From assembly GCA_001692895.1 (NCBI GenBank), contig KV748180.1, positions 2,970,195 through 3,034,194 on the forward strand: a stretch of 64,000 nt of DNA, in the 5' to 3' direction. Below, one piece after another: positions 48,831 through 59,400 of the stretch; position 1 is the first letter of the stretch, and each line of letters begins with the position of its first letter. Source of the stretch: Cenococcum geophilum 1.58. Lineage: Eukaryota > Ascomycota > Dothideomycetes > Gloniales > Gloniaceae. The notes beneath the pieces are model-generated. The model made no database searches, was not told the origin of the DNA, and was given only the letters and a program-made list of their open reading frames with translations. Both the position numbers and the translations under genes were made by a program.

Positions 48831-50482
48831 ATACTAGCGCGTCCGTAGGCTTNTTACGGCAGNAGTNGTTCCNAANNAGGTNAAANAGTAAGGTAGTAGA
48901 GCACNATAGGCNACTNNTAGGCGCTAAGTAGGCGAGTCCTAAAAGGCGGGGAGATGGATCATGGGGTTTTCTCATTTTTCTTAAATAGAGTTTTCTCCCT
49001 ATATATAACTAAGGAGTAGTCTATATAGGCCTAATAGAGATCCGAATCGGACGTTAAGCAATGAATTATTATATATAATCTATACTAATATATAATATAC
49101 TAGGTGCTTTAGGTTAACTCTTAACTTATCCTTATCTTTAAGTTTAAACCTCTATCGCACTAATCTAAAGGTTACTATTTTATTTGCAGGTACTAAAATA
49201 CGCCGTTTACTTCTCTAGTCCTTTAATTACTCTTTTAAATCTTTTAATATCATAATTAAGGCTCCCTTAATATAATTTATGCCTTTTTTCGTAATTAGTT
49301 AGTCTTAAATAACTTATTTATCTAACTATATATAAAAATCTTCCTACTTATTATTATATCGTTGCCTATACTACTTTTAGTATAGCTCCCTAAGTATATA
49401 CGGTCTGCCCGTAAGGAAGTATCTTCTTATTACTATATTATAATAGCCTTTTATATATCTTTTCTTAAATCTAATTAGGATTCTAGGATCCTCTTTTTCT
49501 TCTAGTTTAGTTAGCTACTTAGCTCTTAATATACCTGCCTTAAGCCTATTAGTAACCCTTTATATAAGCAATCTTTTCCCTAAATAGTCCGTTGCTTTTA
49601 GTATCTTTTTTTACTATATAAAGATTCTTTTTTTAAATTCCTTATTACTTTTATCTAGCTTCTTTCTTACTAATAGGCTAAAGCCTTTATACTTCTTGAC
49701 CGGGATATTAACTTTTTAATCCTACTGCTAAATCTTACTCGTAATTTCTTTAATAGTCCTTATCCTAATATTAGAGTCTTAGTTTAATAATTTTCTTAAT
49801 TTTAAGCTTACTTTTTTTCTAAGCTACGCTCCTACATTAGTCTAATTAAGCTTTAGTAGTATTTTTATCTCGTCTTAAAAGTCTTAAATCTCGCTTGTCT
49901 TACTTTAAAAGTCTTATACCTATAAGAAATTCTATCCTATACTTATTTATATACTTCTAAACTAAACTACAACTCTACTCTATTAGTTATTGTCTATTAT
50001 AGGTCCTTAAGCTTATTTTATCCCATCTTAGGAATTTTAAGCGTCTCTTATCTCTTCCTAAAAATCTTAAGCCCATAGCTTTTTGCCTTTATTAAGTGCC
50101 AAAATAGCTTATTATCCTACTTCTCTTATATCTTATAAAGCGATACATTAGGAAAACGGGAAAGTGGTAGGGGCTAGCCCGGGGCTAGCACTGGGTCATT
50201 TTAGCTAGATCCGCTAATCTGCTTATATATACTTCTTTACGCTAGCCCGGGGCCACTTTAGCCACTTTAGTTACTTTAGCCACTTTATATCTAATAGTTA
50301 TAATATTTATAATATTTCCTGTAACTATAATATTTCTTATAGCCATAATATTTATAAAATTAACATTTATAAAATTAAATTAATAGTAGTTAAAGGGGGG
50401 AGCTTTTTGTAGAGGCTCTAAATTGTTAATTAGCTAGTCTAGATAATCCGCTACCTATATACTGATTTCCTAACTAGGTCTA

Positions 50483-50815
50483 ATGCCTATCTACCTACCT
50501 ATGTACCTGCCTATATACTTACCTGCGTATCTACATACCTATCTATTTACCTATATACCTATAAATCTACCTATATACTTACCTATCTACCTACCTACGT
50601 ACCTATATACCTATCTACCTGTCTATATACCTACGTACTATTTACCTGCCTATATACCTACGTACCTACCTATATATACCTACCTACGTACCTACCTATA
50701 TACCTACCTGCGTACCTACCTACGTACCTACCTACGTACCTACCTATATACCTACCTGCGTATCTACCTACCTATCTACCTACTTATCTACCTACTTATC
50801 TACCTATCTATTTAT
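50483..50815. repeat. TACC-type microsatellite
   Basis: Runs of CTACCTACCTATATAC and CGTACCTACCTA; encodes a meaningless Tyr/Leu/Thr/Pro repeat. Confidence 0.9.
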
Positions 50816-51161
50816 ATCTGTTATAGGAGCTCTATATCTTTTTAGGGAGACTACTACTTAGGCTTTAAGCGATTAATTAAGGAGTAGGGGGGAACCTTAC
50901 GTAGAGGCTCCAAATTGTCAATTAGTGGTGTTCCCGATAATCTGCTAATTATATACTGATTTCCTAACTAGGCCTAGTGCCTGCCTATATTAGTGTCTAA
51001 TTTAATTTAGAAGAGGAGTTGGTTTAAATAGTGGTTATCTAATGTACCTTCCTAGGAGGCCTTAATCCGATTTAATTTGGTAATAGGCTGTATCGAGACT
51101 CTAGTTTAATTCAATTAATTAATTAATTAATTTGTTTATGGTATTCGCTAGCTAGTCGTTA

Positions 51162-51261
51162 TTATCTGGTTTTGGCGACGGTTATCTAGTTTTGGCGATG
51201 GTTATCTAGTTCTAGCGACAGTTGTCTAGTTTTAGCAACGGTTATCTAGTTCTAACTATAG
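51162..51261. repeat. Five tandem 20-bp units
   Basis: Consensus TTATCTAGTTTTGGCGACGG; units start at 51162, 51182, 51202, 51222 and 51242, increasingly decayed by transitions toward the right. Confidence 0.88.
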
Positions 51262-52075
51262 TCCTCTACTAGCTATCGTTTTGGCGCCTCCCTAGGTAGG
51301 GGGATATAAGGAAAGAAGGGTAAAAAATAAGGTAGTATTTAGGTGTATAAGAGGTATATAAAGGCATATATAGGCTATTAGAAATATAGTAGGGACCTAA
51401 TAATACTTAGGACAATTTAGACAATTAGGAAAATTAAAGTCCTACTAGAAGCCTACTAGGAGGCCTTTAGGATTTTAATACCCTAATAGCAATAAACACA
51501 ATAATAGTAATAATATTTATTTTATAGCTATAAGCTAATATAATGCTAGCGTATAGCTTTAGAGCTTAGCTAAAATAGTAGAAAGCTAGCGTAGAGCTTT
51601 AGGGGGTTAGCTAATATGGCGGAAAGCTAGCGTATAGCCCTAGGGGGTTAGCTAATATGGCGGAGAGCTAGTATAATAAAGCCTTATAGAAAATACTATA
51701 GTAAACTTATTAATGGGCTAGGTATATAGGTATAGAATAGTTAATAACGTAAATATAACTAGTGGAGTAGATACCTAATAGATTAACTTTAATTATATTC
51801 TAAGATTTACTGTAAAAAAAAAAGAAACTATCTATAGAGACCGTGCGTCCTTAAATATATAACTCCTCCCTATAGTAAAGGGTTTAGTACGTTAGTACAT
51901 CACGTTCCTACGTTCTTACGTTCTTATATTTCGAACTTATAACGTAACTAGCTACGTAACTCAGCTACCTTTTATCCTATAGCTTGATTGGTTCTAGCGC
52001 CTCCTATACTATCTTAACTAACCCGTTTATATCCATTCTTAGTAGTCGTACTACTGCCGATATAAGGTCCGTAAT

Positions 52076-52304
52076 TGTGACGGTACTAATGCGCGTCACC
52101 TGCCACATTCAACCAATCAGGATTTTCCATGCCCGGCATGGAAAATCGCTATTAGCTCACTTACCACTAGCGCCCTAGCGGCCCTCGCGACATGTCTACC
52201 TACTACCCCTAAACGATTCTCCTTCTTCTTCTCCTTAGCTTAGTATCTTTACTAGATAGCAATCCACAAGCTTTAGTTCAGAGGCATTTATGCGAGCCGT
52301 TACA
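52076..52304 (+). repeat. Solo LTR (229 bp) with perfect duplication GTAAT
   Basis: Begins TGTGACGGTAC and ends GAGCCGTTACA; GTAAT on both sides (52071-52075, 52305-52309). Its 3' third resembles the family D LTR (TAGCTTAGTATCTTT, AGAGGCATTT). It is GC-richer than its surroundings, hence young. The palindrome at 52121-52147 lies inside it. Confidence 0.92.
52121..52147 (+). repeat. 27-nt perfect palindrome within the solo LTR
   Basis: Arms GATTTTCCATGCC and inverse around a single C. Compared with 4449-4475 it differs by a C-G to T-A pair and a G-C to C-G pair, both compensated. Confidence 0.8.
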
Positions 52305-52329
52305 GTAATAGCTAGCCCTAGGCCCTAAA

Positions 52330-53315
52330 AACACTTTTAGCGAAACTAAATTTTATATACCACTTCCCGTTTTCCTAATATAAGTACTCTACCTTTAAAT
52401 ATAACTATAAGATATATAATAAGGAGCTCCTAGCAATTATAAAAGCACTAAAAGAATAGCGCCCTAAACTATAAGAAACTAAGTAACTATTTAAGACTAT
52501 TACGGACTATAAGAACCTCTAGACCTTTATAATAACAAAACAACTAAACTAGCGCTAAGTCCGTTGGGCTAAGTTCCTCTTTTAGTTTAACTTTATTCTT
52601 ATCTATAGGCCTAGTACTAAAGCTATAATCCTAAACGCCCTAAGCCGCCTTCTAGGCGCTGCACCTGCTAATATTAATAATAAATAGCTATAACACTAAG
52701 ACCGTATTATTTTACTACTAAAGAAAGGTAACCCTACTATCCTAGAAGAGCTATTAAGCGAATTTTAAAACCAGAGCGTTAAAGACTTTATTATAGTAAT
52801 AGACCTAAAGCCTAAGAAAAAACCCTATAAGGAGCTTATTAAGAATACCTATAAAGAGAATAAACTAGCTAGAGATATATTGGCTGCGCTATAAAAATAG
52901 GAAGGCCGTAAGGTACACCGCTAGCCTAAGCAGATTAGGAAGTTGCTCTACTATAATAAATTTAAATGCTTAATTATTAACGGTCTAATCTACTATAGAA
53001 ACCAAATATTCGTCCCTAATTTACCTAAACTCTAACTAGAAGTTATATACTATATATATAGTTTAGGTCCTATAGGCCACCTAGGTTATATTAAAACCTT
53101 AAACCTTCTTAGTTAAACCTATTAGTAGCTAGATATTTTATAGTTTACAGCTACCTTTATAAAAGACTGCGCTCTCTACTTCTATATAAAGACCCTATAC
53201 TTAGCACCGCCTAATTTTCTAAAACTATTAAAACTACTAGTCCGCCCATAGACTAATATCTCTATTAACTATATTATTAACCTACCTAAGTACCTTTATA
53301 ACGGCAAAATATATT
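52330..53315 (+). pseudogene. Family A Gypsy pol fragment (RNase H to integrase)
   Basis: Aligns with about 2230-3185 of this window: KYNYKIYNKELLAI near 52390, LLxEF.xDQSVKDF near 52750 and the integrase start near 53030-53300. It breaks at AACGGCAAAATATA, where the minus-strand LINE tail begins; the equivalent sequence continues in the copy at 3172. Many stops. Confidence 0.82.
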
Positions 53316-56040
53316 ATTATTATTTATTGCTTAACGTCCGATTTAGATCCCTATTAGGCCTACGCGGACTACTCCTTATTTATATATAGGGAGAAAACTC
53401 TACTTAAGAAAACCCCGTAATCCATCTCCTCGCCTTTTAGGACTCGCCTACTTAACGCCTACAAGTGGCCTATAGTGCTCTACTACCTTATATTTTAACC
53501 TTTTTAGGAACTACTACTGCTGTAATAAGCCTACGGACGCGCTAGTATTGCAAACTTTACTTTACTACTATAGAGTTATTAGGGGGCGCCTATTGCTCGC
53601 CCCTTTGCCTTTTATTACTATTTCCTTTATAACCCAAAACTGGTTTAGTATATTTTAGCTAATAAGCCACTAGGTAACCGCCTTAAGACCTTTTTATATT
53701 AAGAGTAGTGTATTATAGTTCTCTATGCCAGCTACTAAGAGTATTACTTCTTAGTTAGTGCGTAGGGGGCATAGCAGTATTATGTATTTTAGTGTTTATC
53801 TTAGCTAAATATATTTACATCTTAGGCTACCTACTAGAACACCTACCTAGGAGAGCTAATCTTTTAGTCCTATTATCCCTATTCTTAAAAGTGTTACTAT
53901 TATATTTTCTACCTTTATTAGGCCTTCTTAGAGCCCTTAAGTGTTTACTCCCTATAGCGTTAACTATACTACAGCTTAGGTTTCTTTTGCCTAAGTTAGC
54001 CTCTATACCTTTAACTCCTATATATCTTTTTAGCGTTAATCTAACTAGTATTATATTATAGTAGATAGTTTCCTAGTATTCTTTTATATATAACTTTAAC
54101 TCCTTTTTCTTTCTTACTATTATCTTTACTGGCCTTTTACGCGTTTCCCTTTCTCTACTATATAGGCCTAGGCCCTAGCGTAGTACCATTCTTCTTCTAC
54201 TTTCTTTACCTACTTCTCTAATATATCTTCCCTACTTTAGGGTTATTGGTTTATTCTCTTATGGGGCACCCTAGGGTCCCTCTATAGTTTATTTAGGCGT
54301 GTCTTAATATACTTTATAATATTAAAGTTATATTTATTTTACGCTCTTTATATTGTAGCGGCTTTAATATATAGTTATAGGGGGGGAATATTAGCTTCCT
54401 TCTTNAGCAGTACTATAGCCGTTCGCTTATACCCACCTATTATACTTTAAAGGTAGGCTATTTAGACCTTTTAAAGTAGTTTAAGGAGTAATTTAGGGGG
54501 GCCTTTCTTAGTTTTTCTAATAGCCTAGATACTGGATCTATATATTATAGTTAGCCGGATAACTGCTATATATAATAGGCGTAACCTCTAAAAGTATAGA
54601 CCCTATATAAAATTAACAATCCTAGATAGTTTGATATACTATACTTAGCCCTTATAGGCCGCTTACGCTATATATACGCTCCACTAGAGCTTACTATTTA
54701 CCCATACTCCTAATACCCTTAGGCCCTAAACTAGTTAACCCTTAAAGCCTTAAATACAGATTATATAATAGAGATCTATAAATTAGTTGCGTTTTCTTAT
54801 AAAATAGATTAGCTAGTATTTCTCTGGTAAGAATTAGACTCTATATTATCTTACCTATTCTATATAGGTATTATAGGCTTTCTCTAGTGTCCTGCAATTC
54901 TCTACGGCTATTAGCCCATATATAACTAGGTTTATATTATTAATAAAGCCTATCCCCTAGGTCGCCCCTTTCTTAAAGGTATTACGTAGGTTACTTATAA
55001 AGAAGAGGAAGAGTATAGGTAAAAGAGGTAATCCTTATAGTATACTTATTATAACTATAAGAGGCGGGCTCTAGTATCCGCTAAAAACTAGTAATATTTC
55101 TTTCTAGCCTATAAACCCCTAAATAAATTATATAATCCATTTTAGGAAGCCCTTTACCCTAAGGATATATAGGAGGCGCTTATAGGGTATATTATTATAG
55201 GCGCCGCTAATATCTAGGCTAAGCATTAATACTACAAAGTCCTTTCGCATAGCCTATACAGTTTTAATAGTAGTAGCGAGCAGTGTAAGTGCTAATAGCG
55301 TTAAGCGATTCTTACTTGCCCCCATTTAGCTTTATAGTAGTAGGGCGTATTCCTCTACCGTATCTACTATATGGTCCGCTATAACCTTTTCTAATATTTT
55401 ACTTAGGGTATTTTCTAAAGTAATAGGGCGGTAGCTTCCTAGAACTAAGTAGTCTACTTTACCTTCTTTTTACAAAATAACCGTTATTATAGATCTTCTA
55501 AGTTATGGGTAGTAGCCTATTACAAAGTATGCTCTAGCTACGTCTATAAGCTAAGGTACTATAAGTAGTCTATAGGTCTTTAAGGCTTTGTTTAAAATCC
55601 TATCTAGTCCTAGTACTATATTATTTAAGAGGCGGCTAATAGTTCTGGCCATTTCTTTAGTTATTATATCGCTGTTGACCCTTAGGTAAGTTATTAGTAT
55701 TTTACTAGTAATGTTACTAAGGTCTGCTAAAGCCGGTTAGGGGAAAAATCTTTTTATAAGGATTTTTGCCTTCTTATTATTATTGCTTATAGCCTATAGT
55801 TTACCTACTCTTTATAGGGGTAGTAAGTATAGGTCTTCCATTAGGCGTCCCGCCTTTTTCTTTACCTATTTTACTATAGTTTAAAAGCCCTTATTATAAG
55901 GAAGGCTTAGGTTAGCGGTATATTTATTTATAAACTATCTTTAATTATTCCTTGCCTCTTTTTTAAGGGTATTTTTTAGCTAGTTTCTTATATCTTTATA
56001 TTATCTCTCGTCTTTAGGATTAGAGCTGCTTATATATTTC
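53316..56040 (-). mobile_element. 5'-truncated Tad-like LINE, minus strand (about 2.7 kb)
   Basis: The 3' end with its AAT tail and the TTAACGTCCGATTTAGATC block lies at 53316-53360. The reverse-strand match to the complete LINE runs through the 3' untranslated part (to about 53590), the zinc motif, reverse transcriptase (about 54900-55800) and into the region upstream of it. It stops at 56040, where a family C LTR starts. The open 89-codon plus frame at 53792-54061 is antisense to it. RIP-degraded. Confidence 0.88.
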
Positions 56041-56104
56041 TGTTATAGGACACCCCTATAATACTTTGCACACATTTACCTATTTCCACTAACTTAGCAA
56101 TTAT

Positions 56105-56315
56105 GTAACGGCGCTATCGCACGTTACCTGCCAAAATTCTGCCATATTCTGCCGACCTGTGATTGGCCCGCCTAAAGCTAGCGCCTTGGCGGCTTACCCT
56201 ACATATTTATTTACATTGGTCCTAGCGACCCCTTTTCCTTCTCTTTAGCTTAGTATCTTTGTAATACAGCATTCGTTCAAGCTTTGGTTTAGAGGCATTT
56301 GTTTAAGCCGTAATA
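56105..56315 (+). repeat. 5' LTR, family D (211 bp)
   Basis: Pairs with 62083-62294; differences are mostly C/T and G/A. The primer-binding region follows at 56316 (TTATACTAAGCTC). Confidence 0.92.
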
Positions 56316-56479
56316 TTATACTAAGCTCTCCCTACCTTGCCTGGGAAGGCCTTAATAATATCCCACCCTAAAGAAACTTCGTCTGCAACAACGCATTAAC
56401 GCGCTATACTTAGATACTAAAACAACTCTACATTACCTGGGAAGGCCTGGATAATATCCCACCTTATAAGCTAGATAGG

Positions 56480-59400
56480 ACTGGACCTATACCCCCAGAA
56501 TTAAAACTAAAGCGTACAATACCGACGAACCTTGGGAAGCTAACAATGGCACCTAAAGCAAGCTTATCTAAGAGAGCTGCCTCTACCCGAGAGGAACCTA
56601 AGATCTAATTAGGATCAGAAATTGAAGATAATAATAATGTCGTAGACATACGCGAGTAGATTCGCGCCCTTATAGCTAGCTAGGAAGCCAATTGTCTTAA
56701 AGCGAGAAATATATAAGAGACCCTATAAGAGATCCTAGAAAGCCTTACGGCCCTATAAAATAGCCCGGCTTCCCCTTCTTAAAGCCCTAGCCGACCTATT
56801 TACTCTACTAAATGCGATATACTAGGGAGTACGGATATAATAACGAAGCAATTAAAGTCCGTTAAGCTCCCTAACCCCCTACTACTGTCTAACGGGATAG
56901 ACCCTACCTTTAAGAATTAGAGGATTTAAGTATGAGGAAAGCTCCGCGTTAACTATAACTATTTCCTTTTTAAAGAAGCTAAAATGCTCTACCTCTTTAG
57001 TCGAACCACTGGGGACGCCTAACGGCACCTTTAAGCCAAGTTTAAGGACGACTCCCCTGTCCAATTTATATCTATTAATAAGATAATACGGCACCTAGTG
57101 GCTATTTACGTTAACCTGAATAAAGTACGGGATGCCTGTTATAACTATAATTACCTAATAATAAAACCAAACTAACCCTTTGCCAAATTCTAAACTTAAT
57201 TCCTATACCTTATAGGAGAAGGCCAGGTCCCCCTTAAGAACTACTGATTAGACCTATACGATAAGCTAATAATCCGGCTATAAGAAAAGATTGCTATAAC
57301 CTTAAATAACCTACTAACCCACAAAAAACTCGCAGCTTATTGCCTATTATTAGACTTAGAACTAAAGCGGATTAACGCCCACCCTAATTAGTAGAAGCGA
57401 CTCCGTAATAATTGGAACTCGCTAGCTATACCTATAGAAGCTAGAGCAGGAAGATAAGTTATAACTGCTCTTATACTAAAGGCGGTTATAACTACGCACT
57501 AGCAAGCCTTGCCCAACCAGCTACGTACTACGCCATTAACTAGTATTCGCCGTAATACTCCAATTAACCCTACCTCGGCTACGTGCTTTAACTGCAATAA
57601 GTAAGGTTACTTTACCTTATCCTACCTGGAGCTAAAGGATATAGGCGATATTAAGAAGATAGAGGAAGGAGAAATATCTAATAAGTCGGAAAAAGAAGAA
57701 CCCTAGGGAAAGACTCCCCCCTAGGGTACCCTATCGATCTTAAAGAGATTAATCTTAGTTAGTTAATAGGTAAAAAGCATTTCACGGTTCTATATATAGT
57801 ATCTTAAAATGGATATAGAGTTAATATAACCGCCCTTATTAACACTAGAGCAAATGGCTTCGCCTTTATAAATACTACCTATATAAATAATGTTGCTAAG
57901 TTTCTAAATACAGAAGCCATCTAACTAGAGAAGCCTATTTAGGTAAAGGGCTATAACGGCCAAGCCGGTCGGCCCGTTACCTACGTCTTAAAGTTATATA
58001 TCGCTCTTAACGGATAACGCCAATATAGTATCCCCTTTTGCATTCTAGACCTAGGGTCCTATAATATAATCCTTAGACGAAAATAGATATCCTATTTTAA
58101 TATTTAGTTAAACATGCAAAAAAGACGGTTTATCTAGCCGGAGAATAGACCAAGATTGCCCTCCTTTATTAGGGAGATCCGAACCAACCGCAAGATACTA
58201 GCTGTAAGGGCTAACCCTACCTACCAGCAGGATGTCTAAGCCCGTAACCTAGCCTTTACCTAAGAGAACGCCCGCCGTAAAGCTGGAAAGAACTCTATAC
58301 TAATAAAGATACTCTCCTAAAGCGCTATGTTTAAAGAGAACTCTATATACAGAAGCGGGACAGATAATAACGTAGATAATATCTAAATTACACAGATCTA
58401 ACCGTTATGGAAAAGAACGTATTAATAGGATATAAGGGATAACCTCTAAAAGATATAACAGGAGCTAAAAGGAGTAACGATAACGCTAGTACCCTAGAAG
58501 TCCCTAAAGTTATATACGCCCCTATTATCAGTTAACCCCCCTACCGTAGACATTGCCGCAATTAGCGCTATAGCGTTCCACTTTAATATATACCGGAAGG
58601 ACAATAAGGTCTTTATAATGAGCCTATATAAGATTAACCGAATTATTAATAATAGAGAGGAAAGGCCAGATAAGGAAACCGACGAGAAACTAGTCGAACG
58701 CCTTCTTCCTACTATTTATATAGGCTACAAGGATACATTCTTAAAGGCGGCCTTAGACAAGTTACCCCCCTACCAGACATATAATTACAAGATTTAATTA
58801 GAGGCCAATAACTCGCTAGGCTATAGCCCCCTCTACTATTAATTAATAGATAAGCTAAAAGCAATAAAGTAGTACTTAATTAATAACCTGGATAAAGGGT
58901 TTATCGAGCTAAGTTAAGCCCCTTTTACTTCCCCTATCCTATTTATAAAAAAGCCTAATAGAGGCCTTCGTTTTTATATTAACTATTAAAAGCTAAACAC
59001 TATTACTTAAAAGGACCGGTATCCTATTCCTTTAATTAATAAGACCCTTATACGTTTAAGCTAGGTAAAGATCTTTACTAAACTTAATATCCGCTAAGCT
59101 TTCTACCAAATTAGGATAGACCCTATATCTAAAGATTTAACAACGTTCCGTACCCACTATAGTTCCTATAAATATAAAGTTCTTCCTTTTAGACTAATAA
59201 ACGGACTGGCTATGTACTAAAGGTATATAAATAACGTTCTTTTTAATTACCTCAATAAATTCTGCACGGCATACCTAGATAATATTCTCATATACTTAAA
59301 TAACAAACTTAAGTATTAAGTTTATATTAAGAAGGTCCTAGAGAGACTACGGAATATGGGCTTATAAGTCAATATTAAGAAATGCGAGTTTAGGGTAAAA

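Larger units (their letters stand above)
43509..49069 (+). mobile_element. Full-length Tad-like LINE (5561 bp), RIP-degraded
   Basis: Flanked by a 15-bp duplication TATATATAATCTATA (43494-43508 and 49070-49084). It starts ACAGAAAAACAATATTC and ends in GGACGTTAAGCAATGAATTATT. It carries a gag-like ORF1, then endonuclease, reverse transcriptase and a C-terminal CCHC zinc motif. Ambiguous bases (N) at 47094-47135 and 48853-48915 show that the assembly had trouble here. Confidence 0.93.
38893..50160 (-). pseudogene. gag-pol pseudogene of family E (interrupted by LINE insertions)
   Basis: On the minus strand: gag/protease side about 49085-50160; reverse transcriptase about 41715-42650 with FIIAYFNDIIIY at 42101-42135 (decayed YLDD); RNase H about 41220-41300 (LNYNIYNKELF); integrase about 40290-40700 (NKLTRYKLYRKLQ, YNVILVIVERLTK, ILDRDLRF). 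Stops throughout. The LINE fragment at 41413-41698 lies between RT and RNase H, and the full LINE at 43509-49069 lies upstream of RT. Confidence 0.82.
50161..51671. repeat. Repeat-rich leader of family E Gypsy
   Basis: Holds CTAGCCCGGGGC repeats (50185-50260), a TACC/TATACCTACC microsatellite (50483-50815), a direct repeat of about 100 bp on either side of it (50394-50490 and 50884-50985), five tandem 20-bp units (51162-51261) and three units of 41-43 bp next to the LTR (51546-51671). The 120-codon frame at 50483-50845 is the microsatellite in translation. No gene. Confidence 0.7.
38468..52310 (-). mobile_element. Gypsy/Ty3 retrotransposon, family E, minus strand, with nested LINEs and a solo LTR
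   Basis: LTRs lie at 38468-38892 and 51672-52310 (the latter split by a solo LTR). On the minus strand a polypurine tract AGGAGGGGGGTGG precedes TGTTACGG at the low end, fixing orientation. Removing the nested LINE fragment, the full LINE and the solo LTR leaves about 7.8 kb. Pentamers outside the LTRs (CTTAA and GCTAG) do not match and the pogo gene does not resume on the right, so the two ends may come from different insertions. Confidence 0.85.
51672..52310 (-). repeat. 5' LTR of family E Gypsy, split by a solo LTR
   Basis: 51672-52075 plus 52306-52310 align with 38468-38892. TATAAT replaces TGTAAC at the inner end, and GTAATA replaces GTAACA at the outer end once the solo LTR and one copy of GTAAT are removed. 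Confidence 0.8.

Noticed and set aside
50483..50845. 120-aa plus frame rich in Tyr, Leu, Pro
   Set aside because: Pure translation of the TACC microsatellite.
48404..54061. Hydrophobic frames at 48404-48586 (-) and 53792-54061 (+), similar to each other
   Set aside because: Both are antisense to the same region of LINE ORF2, so the similarity reflects the repeat and not a membrane-protein gene.
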